A stretch of DNA of 33,311 bases, from IMG/VR virus record IMGVR_UViG_3300020469_000145, positions 1 to 33,311 of that record; one strand, written 5' to 3'. Under the pieces are notes generated by a model. The model was not told the DNA's origin, searched no databases, and saw only the letters and a program-made list of their open reading frames with translations. Every line of letters starts with the position of its first letter. Positions within the stretch are counted from its first letter, which is position 1. Shown here piece by piece: positions 1-7,933 of this stretch. The DNA is from a virus. A program made the position numbers and the translations under genes.

Positions 1-2
1 CA

Positions 3-506
3 CTTGGTTTAATGGCAACAAGGTTTTTATCTGGTATATCTTCTGAGCTTGGTGCAGTAGTAGATTTATCAAGCGGTAATGTACCAAACCCTCATGCTGC
101 ACTTTTGTTTAATGGAGTGAATTTAAGAAGTCATTCATTCAATTGGAGACTTTCACCAACCAGTTCTGGAGACGAAAAAAAATTACATACAATTTTTAAT
201 ACATTTAAAAGACATATGCTCCCAACTACTAAAGGTATAACAACGAGTGGTAAAGGAGATGTATTGATGACATATCCTGATGAAGTGGATATCACATTTC
301 ATGGTTCTGATAGCAAGTTATATAAAATGAAAAGATGTGTTGTTGCTGATATGACTATCAATCAAGCTCCTGAGGGCCCTGCTTTTCATGCAGGAACTGG
401 AAATCCGGTTTTTTATGGATTGTCATTAAATTTACGTGAAGTTGAAATAATGACTAGAGAAGATTTTGATGAACCAGCTGAAGCTGTGGATTATGGAGCA
501 ACATAA
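3..506 (+). CDS. Baseplate tail-tube cap protein (gp48/gp54-like), C-terminal part
   Basis: This is the C-terminal part of a baseplate protein resembling the T4 gp48/gp54 tail-tube initiator family, which joins the baseplate hub to the first ring of the tail tube. The frame is open to the left edge (codons from base 3), and no ribosome binding site precedes the ATG at 12, so the true start probably lies outside the window. About 167 residues are visible against roughly 320-360 in T4 gp48/gp54. The region 'YPDEVDITFHG', then 'CVVADMTINQAPEGPAFH', then 'LSLNLREVEIMTREDF' matches the tube-protein-like fold whose last strands carry the E-x-E/L pattern and a late Asp-Phe. The stop overlaps the start of the gp53 gene (TAATG). 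Choosing between gp48 and gp54 needs the N-terminus; the family call is by motif and context. Confidence 0.7.
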   Translation, partial: LGLMATRFLSGISSELGAVVDLSSGNVPNPHAALLFNGVNLRSHSFNWRLSPTSSGDEKKLHTIFNTFKRHMLPTTKGITTSGKGDVLMTYPDEVDITFHGSDSKLYKMKRCVVADMTINQAPEGPAFHAGTGNPVFYGLSLNLREVEIMTREDFDEPAEAVDYGAT

Positions 507-1021
507 TGAGCTATTTCAACAATTTTAAAGATATAGTATATAAAAATTATACTGTAAAGAATATATTGGAAAGTGTAAAAATTAGAGATTTAATTGATGA
601 TGATGTAAGAGCATACTTACCTTACACTATAAAAGATGGAGATACAATTGAATCAATAGCCTATCATTATTATGGTGGTGTTGATTATTTTTGGTTAGTA
701 TGTCTTTCAAATAATATTGTTGATCCATATTATAATTGGCCAATGAGTATAAGTAATTTTAACAAACATATAATTAAAAAGTACGGTAGTTCTGATATTG
801 CTAAATCCACAATAAAACATTATAAAGATGGGGATGGTATGTTGTATTCCCCTGATAGTTATATTTATTCGCCACATGGAGTAGGAAGTTGGGTTGCTGT
901 TGATGCTTACACAGCTGAAGATGAATTAAATGAACAAAACAGAAACATTTTATTATTGGATAAAGCATATTTAGGGAAGGCCCAAGAAAACTTGAAAGAA
1001 TTGTTAGATGGCAACAAATGA
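506..1021 (+). CDS. 53: Baseplate wedge subunit gp53
   Basis: This is a 171-residue protein like T4 gp53, which clamps neighbouring baseplate wedges together around the hub. Residues about 40-95 form a LysM-like module: 'YTIKDGDTIESIAYHYYGG' followed by 'YFWLVCLSNNIVDPYYNWP', the characteristic gp53 signature in which the LysM fold acts in assembly rather than in peptidoglycan binding. Length is close to that of T4 gp53. The C-terminal part (about 100-171) is charged and less conserved. Its ATG overlaps the stop of the upstream cap gene, and its last 14 bases overlap the hub gene, as expected for translationally coupled structural genes. Confidence 0.85.
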   Translation: MSYFNNFKDIVYKNYTVKNILESVKIRDLIDDDVRAYLPYTIKDGDTIESIAYHYYGGVDYFWLVCLSNNIVDPYYNWPMSISNFNKHIIKKYGSSDIAKSTIKHYKDGDGMLYSPDSYIYSPHGVGSWVAVDAYTAEDELNEQNRNILLLDKAYLGKAQENLKELLDGNK

Positions 1022-2294
1022 ATATAATCCAGCTGGCTCAGGCGGATTAAAAGAATTAAGGATTCAAAGTGGATCTCAAAAAATAAATTTAATACCTTTA
1101 TTAGAATCAATTCAAATTAATGAGAATTTGATGGGTCCTTCATTTACAGGTATGATTTACATAATTGATGCTCTAGATATAATAAATTCGTTACCAATAA
1201 TTGGCGAAGAGATTGTAACTTGCGTTTTAAATACACCACCTCTTGGAGATAGAAAATATACATTTATGGTAACAGCTGTAGATAATATTGTTTCAACTGC
1301 ATCTTCTACTGCTAGTAGATATATATTGACTTTAGCTACTTTGGAAGAAGTTGAAAATGCACTAGTTAGTGTAGATACATATTTAAACAATATGATAGCA
1401 ATAGATGCTTTTAAAGTGTATCAAGATACATTAGAAAATATAGATAATACTCCTTTTAACTATCACTCAACTGGAAATAGGTCTGATTATCTTTCGAATG
1501 GTTTATTACCATTTGAAGTTATGGATCATTTATGTGGCAAAGCGTACAGTCAAGATAGTTCAGCTTCTTATTTTACATTTTATAGAAATATAGATGGATT
1601 TAATTTCCATGATTTGGAATTACTAATACAAAATGGCAGAGATAATCCAGTCGCAGAATATTCATATGCTGAATCGATACGAACTAGTGGTGATGATAAA
1701 AACAAATGGATTAACGATTTTTATAATATTAAAGATTATGTTATTGATAAAAGATCAAATATTGGAGATAGAATATATAATGGGGGGTTATCATCTAGTG
1801 TTGAAGAGGTTGATGTTATATCAAAAAAAATTACATATCATGATTATGTGTCTCATGCTTTTTTCAACAATACTAAAAAATTTGCAACAGATGAAACAGC
1901 TGTTAATCCAAATTCCGATTCATTTCTTGAAAAATACGCCTATAAAATAAACAATCAAACAACATATATTACTGATGCAACCAGATCGGATGTATATGCT
2001 ACTTCTATAATTCCAAGAAGATTGTCATATAGTTTATTAACGCAGAATATGAAAATGAGTGTGACAGTACAAGGAAATGTGGAATTATCAGTCGGCAAAA
2101 TAGTAAAATTAAATATTCCAACAGTTCATGGATTTACTGTTCCTAAACTTTCTGATGAACTGGTATCTGGTAACTGGTTAATAACTAATTTAGATCATGT
2201 TACTAATGGCCAAAATTTTGAATCAATATTCAAATGTATAAAGGTTGGGTTTAAAAAAGGTTTTAGAAATGAAGAACACTACAAAAAGCAATAA
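1008..2294 (+). CDS. Baseplate central hub protein (gp27-like)
   Basis: This 428-residue protein is the probable trimeric hub (T4 gp27, about 391 residues) that links the spike gp5 to the tail tube. The N-terminus, after a short Gly-rich leader, contains 'INLIPLLESIQINENLMG' and 'FTGMIYIIDALDIINSLP', the tube-protein-like barrel seen in gp27/gpD-type hubs, followed by 'GEEIVTCVLNTPP'. The last 90 residues ('MSVTVQGNVELSVGKIVKLNIP', read as two pieces, then 'LSDELVSGNWLITNLDHV') look like the second barrel of such hubs. It starts inside the end of gp53 and overlaps the start of gp5. Identification rests on these motifs and on its place directly before gp5. No transmembrane segment or enzymatic motif is evident. 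Confidence 0.75.
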   Translation: MATNEYNPAGSGGLKELRIQSGSQKINLIPLLESIQINENLMGPSFTGMIYIIDALDIINSLPIIGEEIVTCVLNTPPLGDRKYTFMVTAVDNIVSTASSTASRYILTLATLEEVENALVSVDTYLNNMIAIDAFKVYQDTLENIDNTPFNYHSTGNRSDYLSNGLLPFEVMDHLCGKAYSQDSSASYFTFYRNIDGFNFHDLELLIQNGRDNPVAEYSYAESIRTSGDDKNKWINDFYNIKDYVIDKRSNIGDRIYNGGLSSSVEEVDVISKKITYHDYVSHAFFNNTKKFATDETAVNPNSDSFLEKYAYKINNQTTYITDATRSDVYATSIIPRRLSYSLLTQNMKMSVTVQGNVELSVGKIVKLNIPTVHGFTVPKLSDELVSGNWLITNLDHVTNGQNFESIFKCIKVGFKKGFRNEEHYKKQ

Positions 2295-3612
2295 TATATA
2301 TGTTGGCGTTGTTGAAGATCGTAATGATCCAATGCAAATGGGTAGAGTTAAAGTAAGATACACTGGAGTCCATACTGAACTTAAATCCCAAGTTCCTACG
2401 CATGATTTACCTTGGTCTCAAGTTGTACAAGATGTAACATCAGCTGCAATTTCAGGAGTAGGAAAATCTCCTACTGGTATTGTTGAGGGAACATGGGTCA
2501 TAGGTATGTTTTTAGATCCAGCATACAATCAAAAACCTATTGTTTTAGGAACATTAGCTGGATATCCTGTAGAAGCCTCAAATCCTAAATTAGGATTTAA
2601 TGATCCTAACGGTAAATATCCATTATCTATAGAACAATCCGATATTCCTGTACTAGCTAGAGAAGAGGCTGAAAGTAGTATTAATTTAGCAACTAAACGA
2701 GAAACAAGACTGCAAGATATTCCAACAGCTATTGCTCCTCATGTATTTTCAGTTATGCCAGATAAAAATGATCGATCTTTATACAACAGATCTTCATGGA
2801 GTGAACCTAATCCAAGGTATGGAGGAGAAAGTTCGGATCAATATCCTGATGGAGTAACAGAATCAACATATCCTTTTAACCATGTACATGCAAGTGAGTC
2901 TGGACATGTTCATGAAGTAGATGACACTCCAGGAGCAGAAAGAATTCATGAATATCATACAGCTGGAACTTTTAGAGAAATACAACCTGATGGCAATCGT
3001 ATAACAAAAATTAATGGTGAAGATTATGAAATAGTAGTAGATAACAAAAATTGTTATATAAGGGGATCATTGAATGTTACTGTTGCAGGAAATGCAAGAT
3101 TGTATGTTCAAGGAGATATGATTACTGAAGTTGATAAAGATTATTATTTGACTGTTAAAGGGGATATGGTTACTAAAGTTCAAGGTAATAGAGTCACAGA
3201 AATAGTATCTGATTCAAGCACACAAATAAATGGAAATAATAGTGTGCGTATAACTCAAAATCATACTGAAACTATAAACGAAAATTTTACTTCCTCAATT
3301 GGTATAAATAGTAAAACAACTATAGGTGGTAATAGTAATATTTCAGTTACAGGTAATCATTTTCATATGAATACAGGTGATTACAGTGTAGTTGTTGTTA
3401 ATAATATTAATGTTGGGGCAGCTAATACTATTGGATTTGCTGCAGATAATACAATGGCTATAAAATCAACAAATAGTATGACAATTGAAACGGATTCAAC
3501 AATGGATGTAAGTTCAGTAGATAATATGACTACTACATCAGGCAATAATATGAATATAACTGCTAGTGCTGATTTAACCGAAGTAGCCAATACAATTAAC
3601 ATGAACCCATAG
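2269..3612 (+). CDS. 5: Baseplate spike protein gp5 (OB-fold plus beta-helix, no lysozyme domain)
   Basis: This is the membrane-piercing spike under the hub. I chose the ATG at 2269 because AAAAGG lies about 8 bases upstream; a TTG at 2245 would add eight residues. The resulting protein has 447 residues. The N-terminal OB domain (about 1-130) contains 'YVGVVEDRNDPMQMGRVKVR' and 'PWSQVVQDVT', then 'GIVEGTWVIGMFLDPAYNQK', typical of gp5/VgrG. After a linker with a His-rich 'NHVHASESGHVHEVDD', residues about 230-447 are a run of degenerate octad V-x-G-type repeats ('VQGNRVTEI', 'INGNNSVRI', 'IGGNSNISVTGNH') expected to form the triple-stranded beta-helix needle. The T4 lysozyme insertion (about 170 residues) is absent, as in other marine T4-like phages. 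Confidence 0.85.
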   Translation: MKNTTKSNNIYVGVVEDRNDPMQMGRVKVRYTGVHTELKSQVPTHDLPWSQVVQDVTSAAISGVGKSPTGIVEGTWVIGMFLDPAYNQKPIVLGTLAGYPVEASNPKLGFNDPNGKYPLSIEQSDIPVLAREEAESSINLATKRETRLQDIPTAIAPHVFSVMPDKNDRSLYNRSSWSEPNPRYGGESSDQYPDGVTESTYPFNHVHASESGHVHEVDDTPGAERIHEYHTAGTFREIQPDGNRITKINGEDYEIVVDNKNCYIRGSLNVTVAGNARLYVQGDMITEVDKDYYLTVKGDMVTKVQGNRVTEIVSDSSTQINGNNSVRITQNHTETINENFTSSIGINSKTTIGGNSNISVTGNHFHMNTGDYSVVVVNNINVGAANTIGFAADNTMAIKSTNSMTIETDSTMDVSSVDNMTTTSGNNMNITASADLTEVANTINMNP

Positions 3613-3620
3613 GATATAAT

Positions 3621-5702
3621 ATGCCAGTTCAAGAAGTGAAAGACACAAAAATAGTATCATTATTTGAAGAACCTGTAGTTATAGATACAGTTCAAGGTAA
3701 GAATTATGGATCCAATTTTTTTGCTACAGCTGCATATGAGCAAGATGGTAAAACATTATTTTTAACAAAGAAATATTCTGTCGTAAAGGTTGAGTATACA
3801 ACTGCTAATGAACAAAACGCTCCTAAAAAAAGTGATGGAACGGCATATCTTCCTCCATTAACATGTGGTCCTGATGGTAAATTACAAAATCTAGATGAAG
3901 TAATAGGTCTAGCAACTGACAAAGCATTGGAAGCAATTAATGATCCCACTAAAGGTATTGCTGCTAACATTGGAAAAATAAAATCTGAAATTTCTGGTGC
4001 ATTGGATGAAGTTAATAGTAAAATATCAGACTTAGCTAAACCAGAATCTGAGCCAGCTAAGAATATGCAAAAAGAGTTTGAAAAACTTTCAGCAAAGTTG
4101 AACGATCCTGAATTCGGTAATGAATTGAGTGGAAAAATATCTGGAGCTGCTGATAAAATGAGTAAATTTTTAGGAGGGGCTTTGAGTGGATCGATGCCTG
4201 CTGGTGATAGTTTGACAAATTCCATTAATAGTGCAATTGGAGGAATGAATATTGATAGTGGTGCTATCCAATCTGGTTTGAATGCAGATATGGCAAAAGC
4301 TCAAAATTTTTTATCTGGTGAGGGGGATGGTTCTTTATCAGGAGAACTTTCTAAAGCATTTGGTGGTAATTTAGGGTCATTAGGTGCTGGTGGTGATATA
4401 AGTGGTGCGCTTAGTGGAGCTACTGGAAATTTAACAGGAGGATCGATACCAAGTGTTAGCAGTACAGAAATATTAAGTAAGTATAATGCATCAAAACAAA
4501 AAGCAATCGCTGAATTTGAAAAATCCTTTGGCCCAGCATTGGGTAAAACTGGAACAAGTGTACAATCTCTTATGGGAAAATTAAATGATCCAAATAACAA
4601 ATTAGATATATGTAAATTCTGTCCTAATGTTGATTTGGTTGAATCTGGAAAAGATTCTACTGGTGCACCTATATTTAAAGATATAATAAAAGGTACACCT
4701 TTAACTGTTCCTGAGACCGATGCTGTAAAAGAAAAAACTCAAGTTGATGTTATACCAAAAGAAGCTATAAAGGTTATTCCTCAAAATAAACCTGATGTTG
4801 GATCACCAGGATCTATTATAAAAAAAGAAAGTACAGCTGAAGTATTGAACAACTCAACAACTGCTAATAAAATTGTGGTACCACAAGCTCCTGTTGTAAC
4901 AACACCAAAGGCAGATAAGAAAGAAAAAATAGTTTTTAATAAAAGAGTATACCAAGTTAGAGATGAGTTGTATGGAAATTTAGTATCTTTTACTTTAACA
5001 ATAAGCAAAGTAACGGGTAGTTTTATATGGTATGGTAGTATGGTAGGTATCAGAGGAGTTGCTGATGGAGGTGGTATAACTGATGAAGGTTTTCTTAAAC
5101 CAGATGTAGGATTGCCTGAAACTGCTCCAAAATTTTGGGAATTGTATACAAAGAAATGGAAAGAACAACAAAAAGCTAAGATTGATCCAATACAAAGTGA
5201 GATAGATGATTTAAAAGCCTCTAAAATATCAGAAGTTAAAAAATCTCCTAGTTTGTCTAAAAACGCAAGAGTAGCTAAACTCCAAGGTGAATTGGCTCTA
5301 TTTAAAGAGGATGAAAATCGGTTGTTTGAAGGTCTGCAAATGAAAAATCAAATAACAAAAACAAAAATTTATAGACAATATAGATCATCAAGTTCAAAAT
5401 TACAAGTCAGACAAAATCAATTATCTTTAAATCCGGTAGTTGTATTTAAGCCAGTTTTATTAAGTGAGAGTCAGTTTTACCAAGAAGCAATTGAAGATGA
5501 TACAGATGTTATGAATGCATTAGCAGATTTAATTGAAACATATGAAAGAAGAATAAGATTCGTTAGAAAATTGAGTGGATTAAAAGGTGAAATAACAAAT
5601 GAAGATGATGTTGAAAATGAAATAAAAGAATTGAAAAATCAAATAAGACGAATAAAAGAAATGACTCCAAATTATCCATTTGGAGACCAACTACAACAAT
5701 GA
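3621..5702 (+). CDS. Hypothetical structural protein between gp5 and gp25 (693 aa)
   Basis: I do not recognise this family. Residues 1-90 form a compact region containing 'VIDTVQGKNYGSNFFATAAY' and 'LPPLTCGPDGKL'. Residues about 90-190 are helical and charged ('EISGALDEVNSKISDLAKP'). Residues about 190-280 are Gly/Ser/Ala-rich and low in complexity. A C-x-x-C pair (C331, C334 in 'DICKFCPN') sits near the middle. Residues about 440-510 contain a beta-rich segment ('VRDELYGNLVSFTLTISKVTG'), and the last 180 residues are predicted coiled coil rich in Lys/Glu/Gln. The gene lies 8 bases after gp5 and 36 bases before gp25, so a role at the spike tip, hub interior or baseplate periphery is plausible. 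Unlike PAAR proteins it is long, and no PAAR repeat is visible. Function is unknown. Confidence 0.6.
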   Translation: MPVQEVKDTKIVSLFEEPVVIDTVQGKNYGSNFFATAAYEQDGKTLFLTKKYSVVKVEYTTANEQNAPKKSDGTAYLPPLTCGPDGKLQNLDEVIGLATDKALEAINDPTKGIAANIGKIKSEISGALDEVNSKISDLAKPESEPAKNMQKEFEKLSAKLNDPEFGNELSGKISGAADKMSKFLGGALSGSMPAGDSLTNSINSAIGGMNIDSGAIQSGLNADMAKAQNFLSGEGDGSLSGELSKAFGGNLGSLGAGGDISGALSGATGNLTGGSIPSVSSTEILSKYNASKQKAIAEFEKSFGPALGKTGTSVQSLMGKLNDPNNKLDICKFCPNVDLVESGKDSTGAPIFKDIIKGTPLTVPETDAVKEKTQVDVIPKEAIKVIPQNKPDVGSPGSIIKKESTAEVLNNSTTANKIVVPQAPVVTTPKADKKEKIVFNKRVYQVRDELYGNLVSFTLTISKVTGSFIWYGSMVGIRGVADGGGITDEGFLKPDVGLPETAPKFWELYTKKWKEQQKAKIDPIQSEIDDLKASKISEVKKSPSLSKNARVAKLQGELALFKEDENRLFEGLQMKNQITKTKIYRQYRSSSSKLQVRQNQLSLNPVVVFKPVLLSESQFYQEAIEDDTDVMNALADLIETYERRIRFVRKLSGLKGEITNEDDVENEIKELKNQIRRIKEMTPNYPFGDQLQQ

Positions 5703-5712
5703 TCTAATTTGT

Positions 5713-5720
5713 ACTAAATA
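5713..5720 (+). promoter_or_regulatory. Candidate late promoter (ACTAAATA) before the gp25 operon
   Basis: ACTAAATA lies in the 36-base gap between the 693-residue gene and gp25, about 18 bases before the ATG. It resembles the T4-type late promoter (TATAAATA) and its CTAAATA variant known in marine T4-like phages. It is followed by a short ATAG tandem repeat that runs into the AGAGG ribosome binding site at 5728-5732. It probably drives the wedge operon gp25-gp6-gp7 position-gp8. Confidence 0.5.
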
Positions 5721-5738
5721 GATAGATAGAGGTAAACC

Positions 5739-6137
5739 ATGTCTACAAAAGTAAATAGAGAAGTATATAGTGACTTTAGAAATGATTTTGCATTTCATCC
5801 TATTAAAAAAGATATTGTTAAAGTAACTAATGAAGAAGCAATCAAGCAAAGTGTTCTTAATTTGTTACAAACTAATCAAGGAGAAAGATTGTTTCAACCT
5901 ACACTTGGTGGTGATTTGAGTGCATATCTTTTTGAAAATGTCACTCCATTTACTGAAAAAGCAATACAGAATGCAATTGTTGCAACAATAGAAAACTATG
6001 AACCAAGAGCTGGTTTATTAGATGTAATTGTTTCTGCTAATCCAGACATGAATAGATATTCTGTGACAGTTTCATTTTATGTAATAAATAAAGAAGAGCC
6101 TGTACAATTAGATTTTATTTTAGATAGGGTAAGATAA
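5739..6137 (+). CDS. 25: Baseplate wedge subunit gp25
   Basis: This is a 132-residue protein, the same length as T4 gp25. Gp25 forms the inner baseplate wedge with gp6 and nucleates the first sheath ring through a handshake-like strand. The family signature is clear: 'QGERLFQPTLGGDLSAYLFE' at about 47-66 and the conserved E-P-R triad at 88-90 in 'YEPRAG', followed by the C-terminal beta strands ('YSVTVSFYVINKEEPVQLDF'). Such E-P-R wedge proteins are universal in contractile injection systems. An AGAGG ribosome binding site lies 6 bases before the ATG. The stop overlaps the gp6 start by one base, consistent with stoichiometric coupled expression. Confidence 0.93.
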   Translation: MSTKVNREVYSDFRNDFAFHPIKKDIVKVTNEEAIKQSVLNLLQTNQGERLFQPTLGGDLSAYLFENVTPFTEKAIQNAIVATIENYEPRAGLLDVIVSANPDMNRYSVTVSFYVINKEEPVQLDFILDRVR

Positions 6138-7933
6138 TGCCAGCAAATTCCAGTTTAGATATATCAAGTTTAGATTTTGATCAAATAAAAACAAACTTAA
6201 AAACGTTTATGCGTAATCAAGGGTCCTTCCAAGATCTTGATTTTGAAGGATCTAATTTAAATGTATTGGTAGATGTTTTGGCGTATAATAGTTTTTACAA
6301 TAACTTTTATACAAATATGTTAGCAAGTGAAATGTTTATTGATAGTGCTATTACTCGTGATGCTATAATATCTCATGCAAAAGAATTAAATTATAATCCT
6401 CGAAGTTCAAGATCAGCTGTGGCTCATATAGATGTAACTATTACTCCTACAGATGATCCTGCAACAATTACTATACCAAAACATTATCCAATTACAACAA
6501 CTATTGAGGGAAGATCATTTACATTTAGAACTGATTCTGCCCATGTAATAAAACCTGATAGTTTAGGTGACTACATAGCTTCAAATGTTGCATTCTTTGA
6601 AGGTAGACAAATTTCTGAATATTATACTGTAACAGCAAACACATCTCAAAGATTTAAACTTAACAATAAAGATATTGACACAAGAAGTATTGAATTGAGA
6701 ATAAGAGAGTCCAATACTGTTACAACAAATACATCATGGAGAAAAGCCACTAGTTTATTTGGCGAAGGTGCATCTTCTAATATATTTTTTGTAGCTCCAT
6801 GTGATAATGAAAAATGGGAAATCCAATTTGGTGATAATATTGTTGGTAGACGACCTGTAGCGGGTAATATTGTTGAAGTTGATTATAGAGTTTCTTCTAA
6901 AGACATTGCTAACAAAGCAACAACATTTAATTCTACGACAAGTATAGATACATATGGGGATATTACTTTAAGCACACAAATAGAATCAACAGGGGGTGCA
7001 AATATTGAATCGATTGAATCAATAAGATTTAATGCACCAAAAACTTTTCAAATACAAGATAGGGCAGTTACACCAAATGATTATAAAATAATTATCCAAT
7101 CAGAGTTCCCTGAAGTACAGTCAATTGCTGTTTATGGAGGAGAAGAATCTAATCCTCCAAAATACGGAAGAGTTATAGTATCAGTTGATTTAACTGATGC
7201 AGATGGTATTCCAGAATCAAAAAAAACATTAATTAAATCATTTCTAGAACAAAGAACACCTGTTGCTATTAATGTAGATGTAATAAATCCAGACTTCTTA
7301 TATTTAGATGTTACAACTGATGTTAATTATAATATTAATACAACTAATGCTACACCTTCACAAATTACAAGTACAGTTTCTAATGCAATAGTAAATTATG
7401 CAAATGTAAATATTAATACATTTGAAAAACCATTGAGAAAATCAAAATTAATATCTGTAATAGATAGTTCTGATCCAAACATATTAAGCAATAAAACTAC
7501 AATATTACCATATAAAAAAATAAATCCTTCATTAAATACATCTTATGCCTCAACGTGTAATTTTCATAATAGTCTAATAGTTGATGATAAGATAAATGCA
7601 AATACTAGAATAGAAACTCATTTACCAGCAATTCAAAGTAGTAGTTTTACTTACAATAACATTAGCTCGTTTATTATTGATGACTCACTAGGTGCGTTAA
7701 ATATAGTAACTAATGCGAATGGTGTTTATCAAACATTGAAAAGTAATATAGGTACTGTTGATTATAATAGTGGAGTTGTGTCAATACAAGGATTAAATGT
7801 AAGTACGTACTTAGGTGATTCAATACGATTGAAAGCAAGAGTTTCTAGCACAGATATATTAACTAATCAAAATACAATATTACAATTGAATGGTGATGAT
7901 ATTACCGTTAATGTGACTCAAGAGCGAGTATAA
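6137..7933 (+). CDS. 6: Baseplate wedge subunit gp6 (baseplate J-like)
   Basis: This 598-residue protein resembles T4 gp6 (660 residues), the wedge protein whose dimers form the continuous inner ring around the hub. The N-terminal segment contains 'LKTFMRNQGSFQDLDFEGSN' followed by 'VLVDVLAYNSFYNNFYTNML' and 'AKELNYNPRSSRSA', the standard start of baseplate J-like proteins. Around residues 230-330 come 'WEIQFGDNIVGRRP' and 'RAVTPNDYKIIIQSEFPEVQ', also a gp6/J signature (loss of the first strand, then the A-V-T-x-x-D-Y motif). The last 170 residues are Asn/Thr-rich beta structure. It starts in the stop codon of gp25 and ends in the start codon of the next gene, so all three are probably coupled. 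Confidence 0.9.
   Translation: MPANSSLDISSLDFDQIKTNLKTFMRNQGSFQDLDFEGSNLNVLVDVLAYNSFYNNFYTNMLASEMFIDSAITRDAIISHAKELNYNPRSSRSAVAHIDVTITPTDDPATITIPKHYPITTTIEGRSFTFRTDSAHVIKPDSLGDYIASNVAFFEGRQISEYYTVTANTSQRFKLNNKDIDTRSIELRIRESNTVTTNTSWRKATSLFGEGASSNIFFVAPCDNEKWEIQFGDNIVGRRPVAGNIVEVDYRVSSKDIANKATTFNSTTSIDTYGDITLSTQIESTGGANIESIESIRFNAPKTFQIQDRAVTPNDYKIIIQSEFPEVQSIAVYGGEESNPPKYGRVIVSVDLTDADGIPESKKTLIKSFLEQRTPVAINVDVINPDFLYLDVTTDVNYNINTTNATPSQITSTVSNAIVNYANVNINTFEKPLRKSKLISVIDSSDPNILSNKTTILPYKKINPSLNTSYASTCNFHNSLIVDDKINANTRIETHLPAIQSSSFTYNNISSFIIDDSLGALNIVTNANGVYQTLKSNIGTVDYNSGVVSIQGLNVSTYLGDSIRLKARVSSTDILTNQNTILQLNGDDITVNVTQERV

Noticed and set aside
3704-4600. Minus-strand open frames opposite the 693-residue protein
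   Set aside because: Composition follows the Gly/Ser/Ala codons of the + strand gene; no ribosome binding sites, and the + frame is clearly the coding one.
5716-5730. ATAG tandem repeat upstream of gp25 as a functional repeat
   Set aside because: Only about three units, explained by the late-promoter motif running into the AGAGG ribosome binding site; no sign of a longer array.
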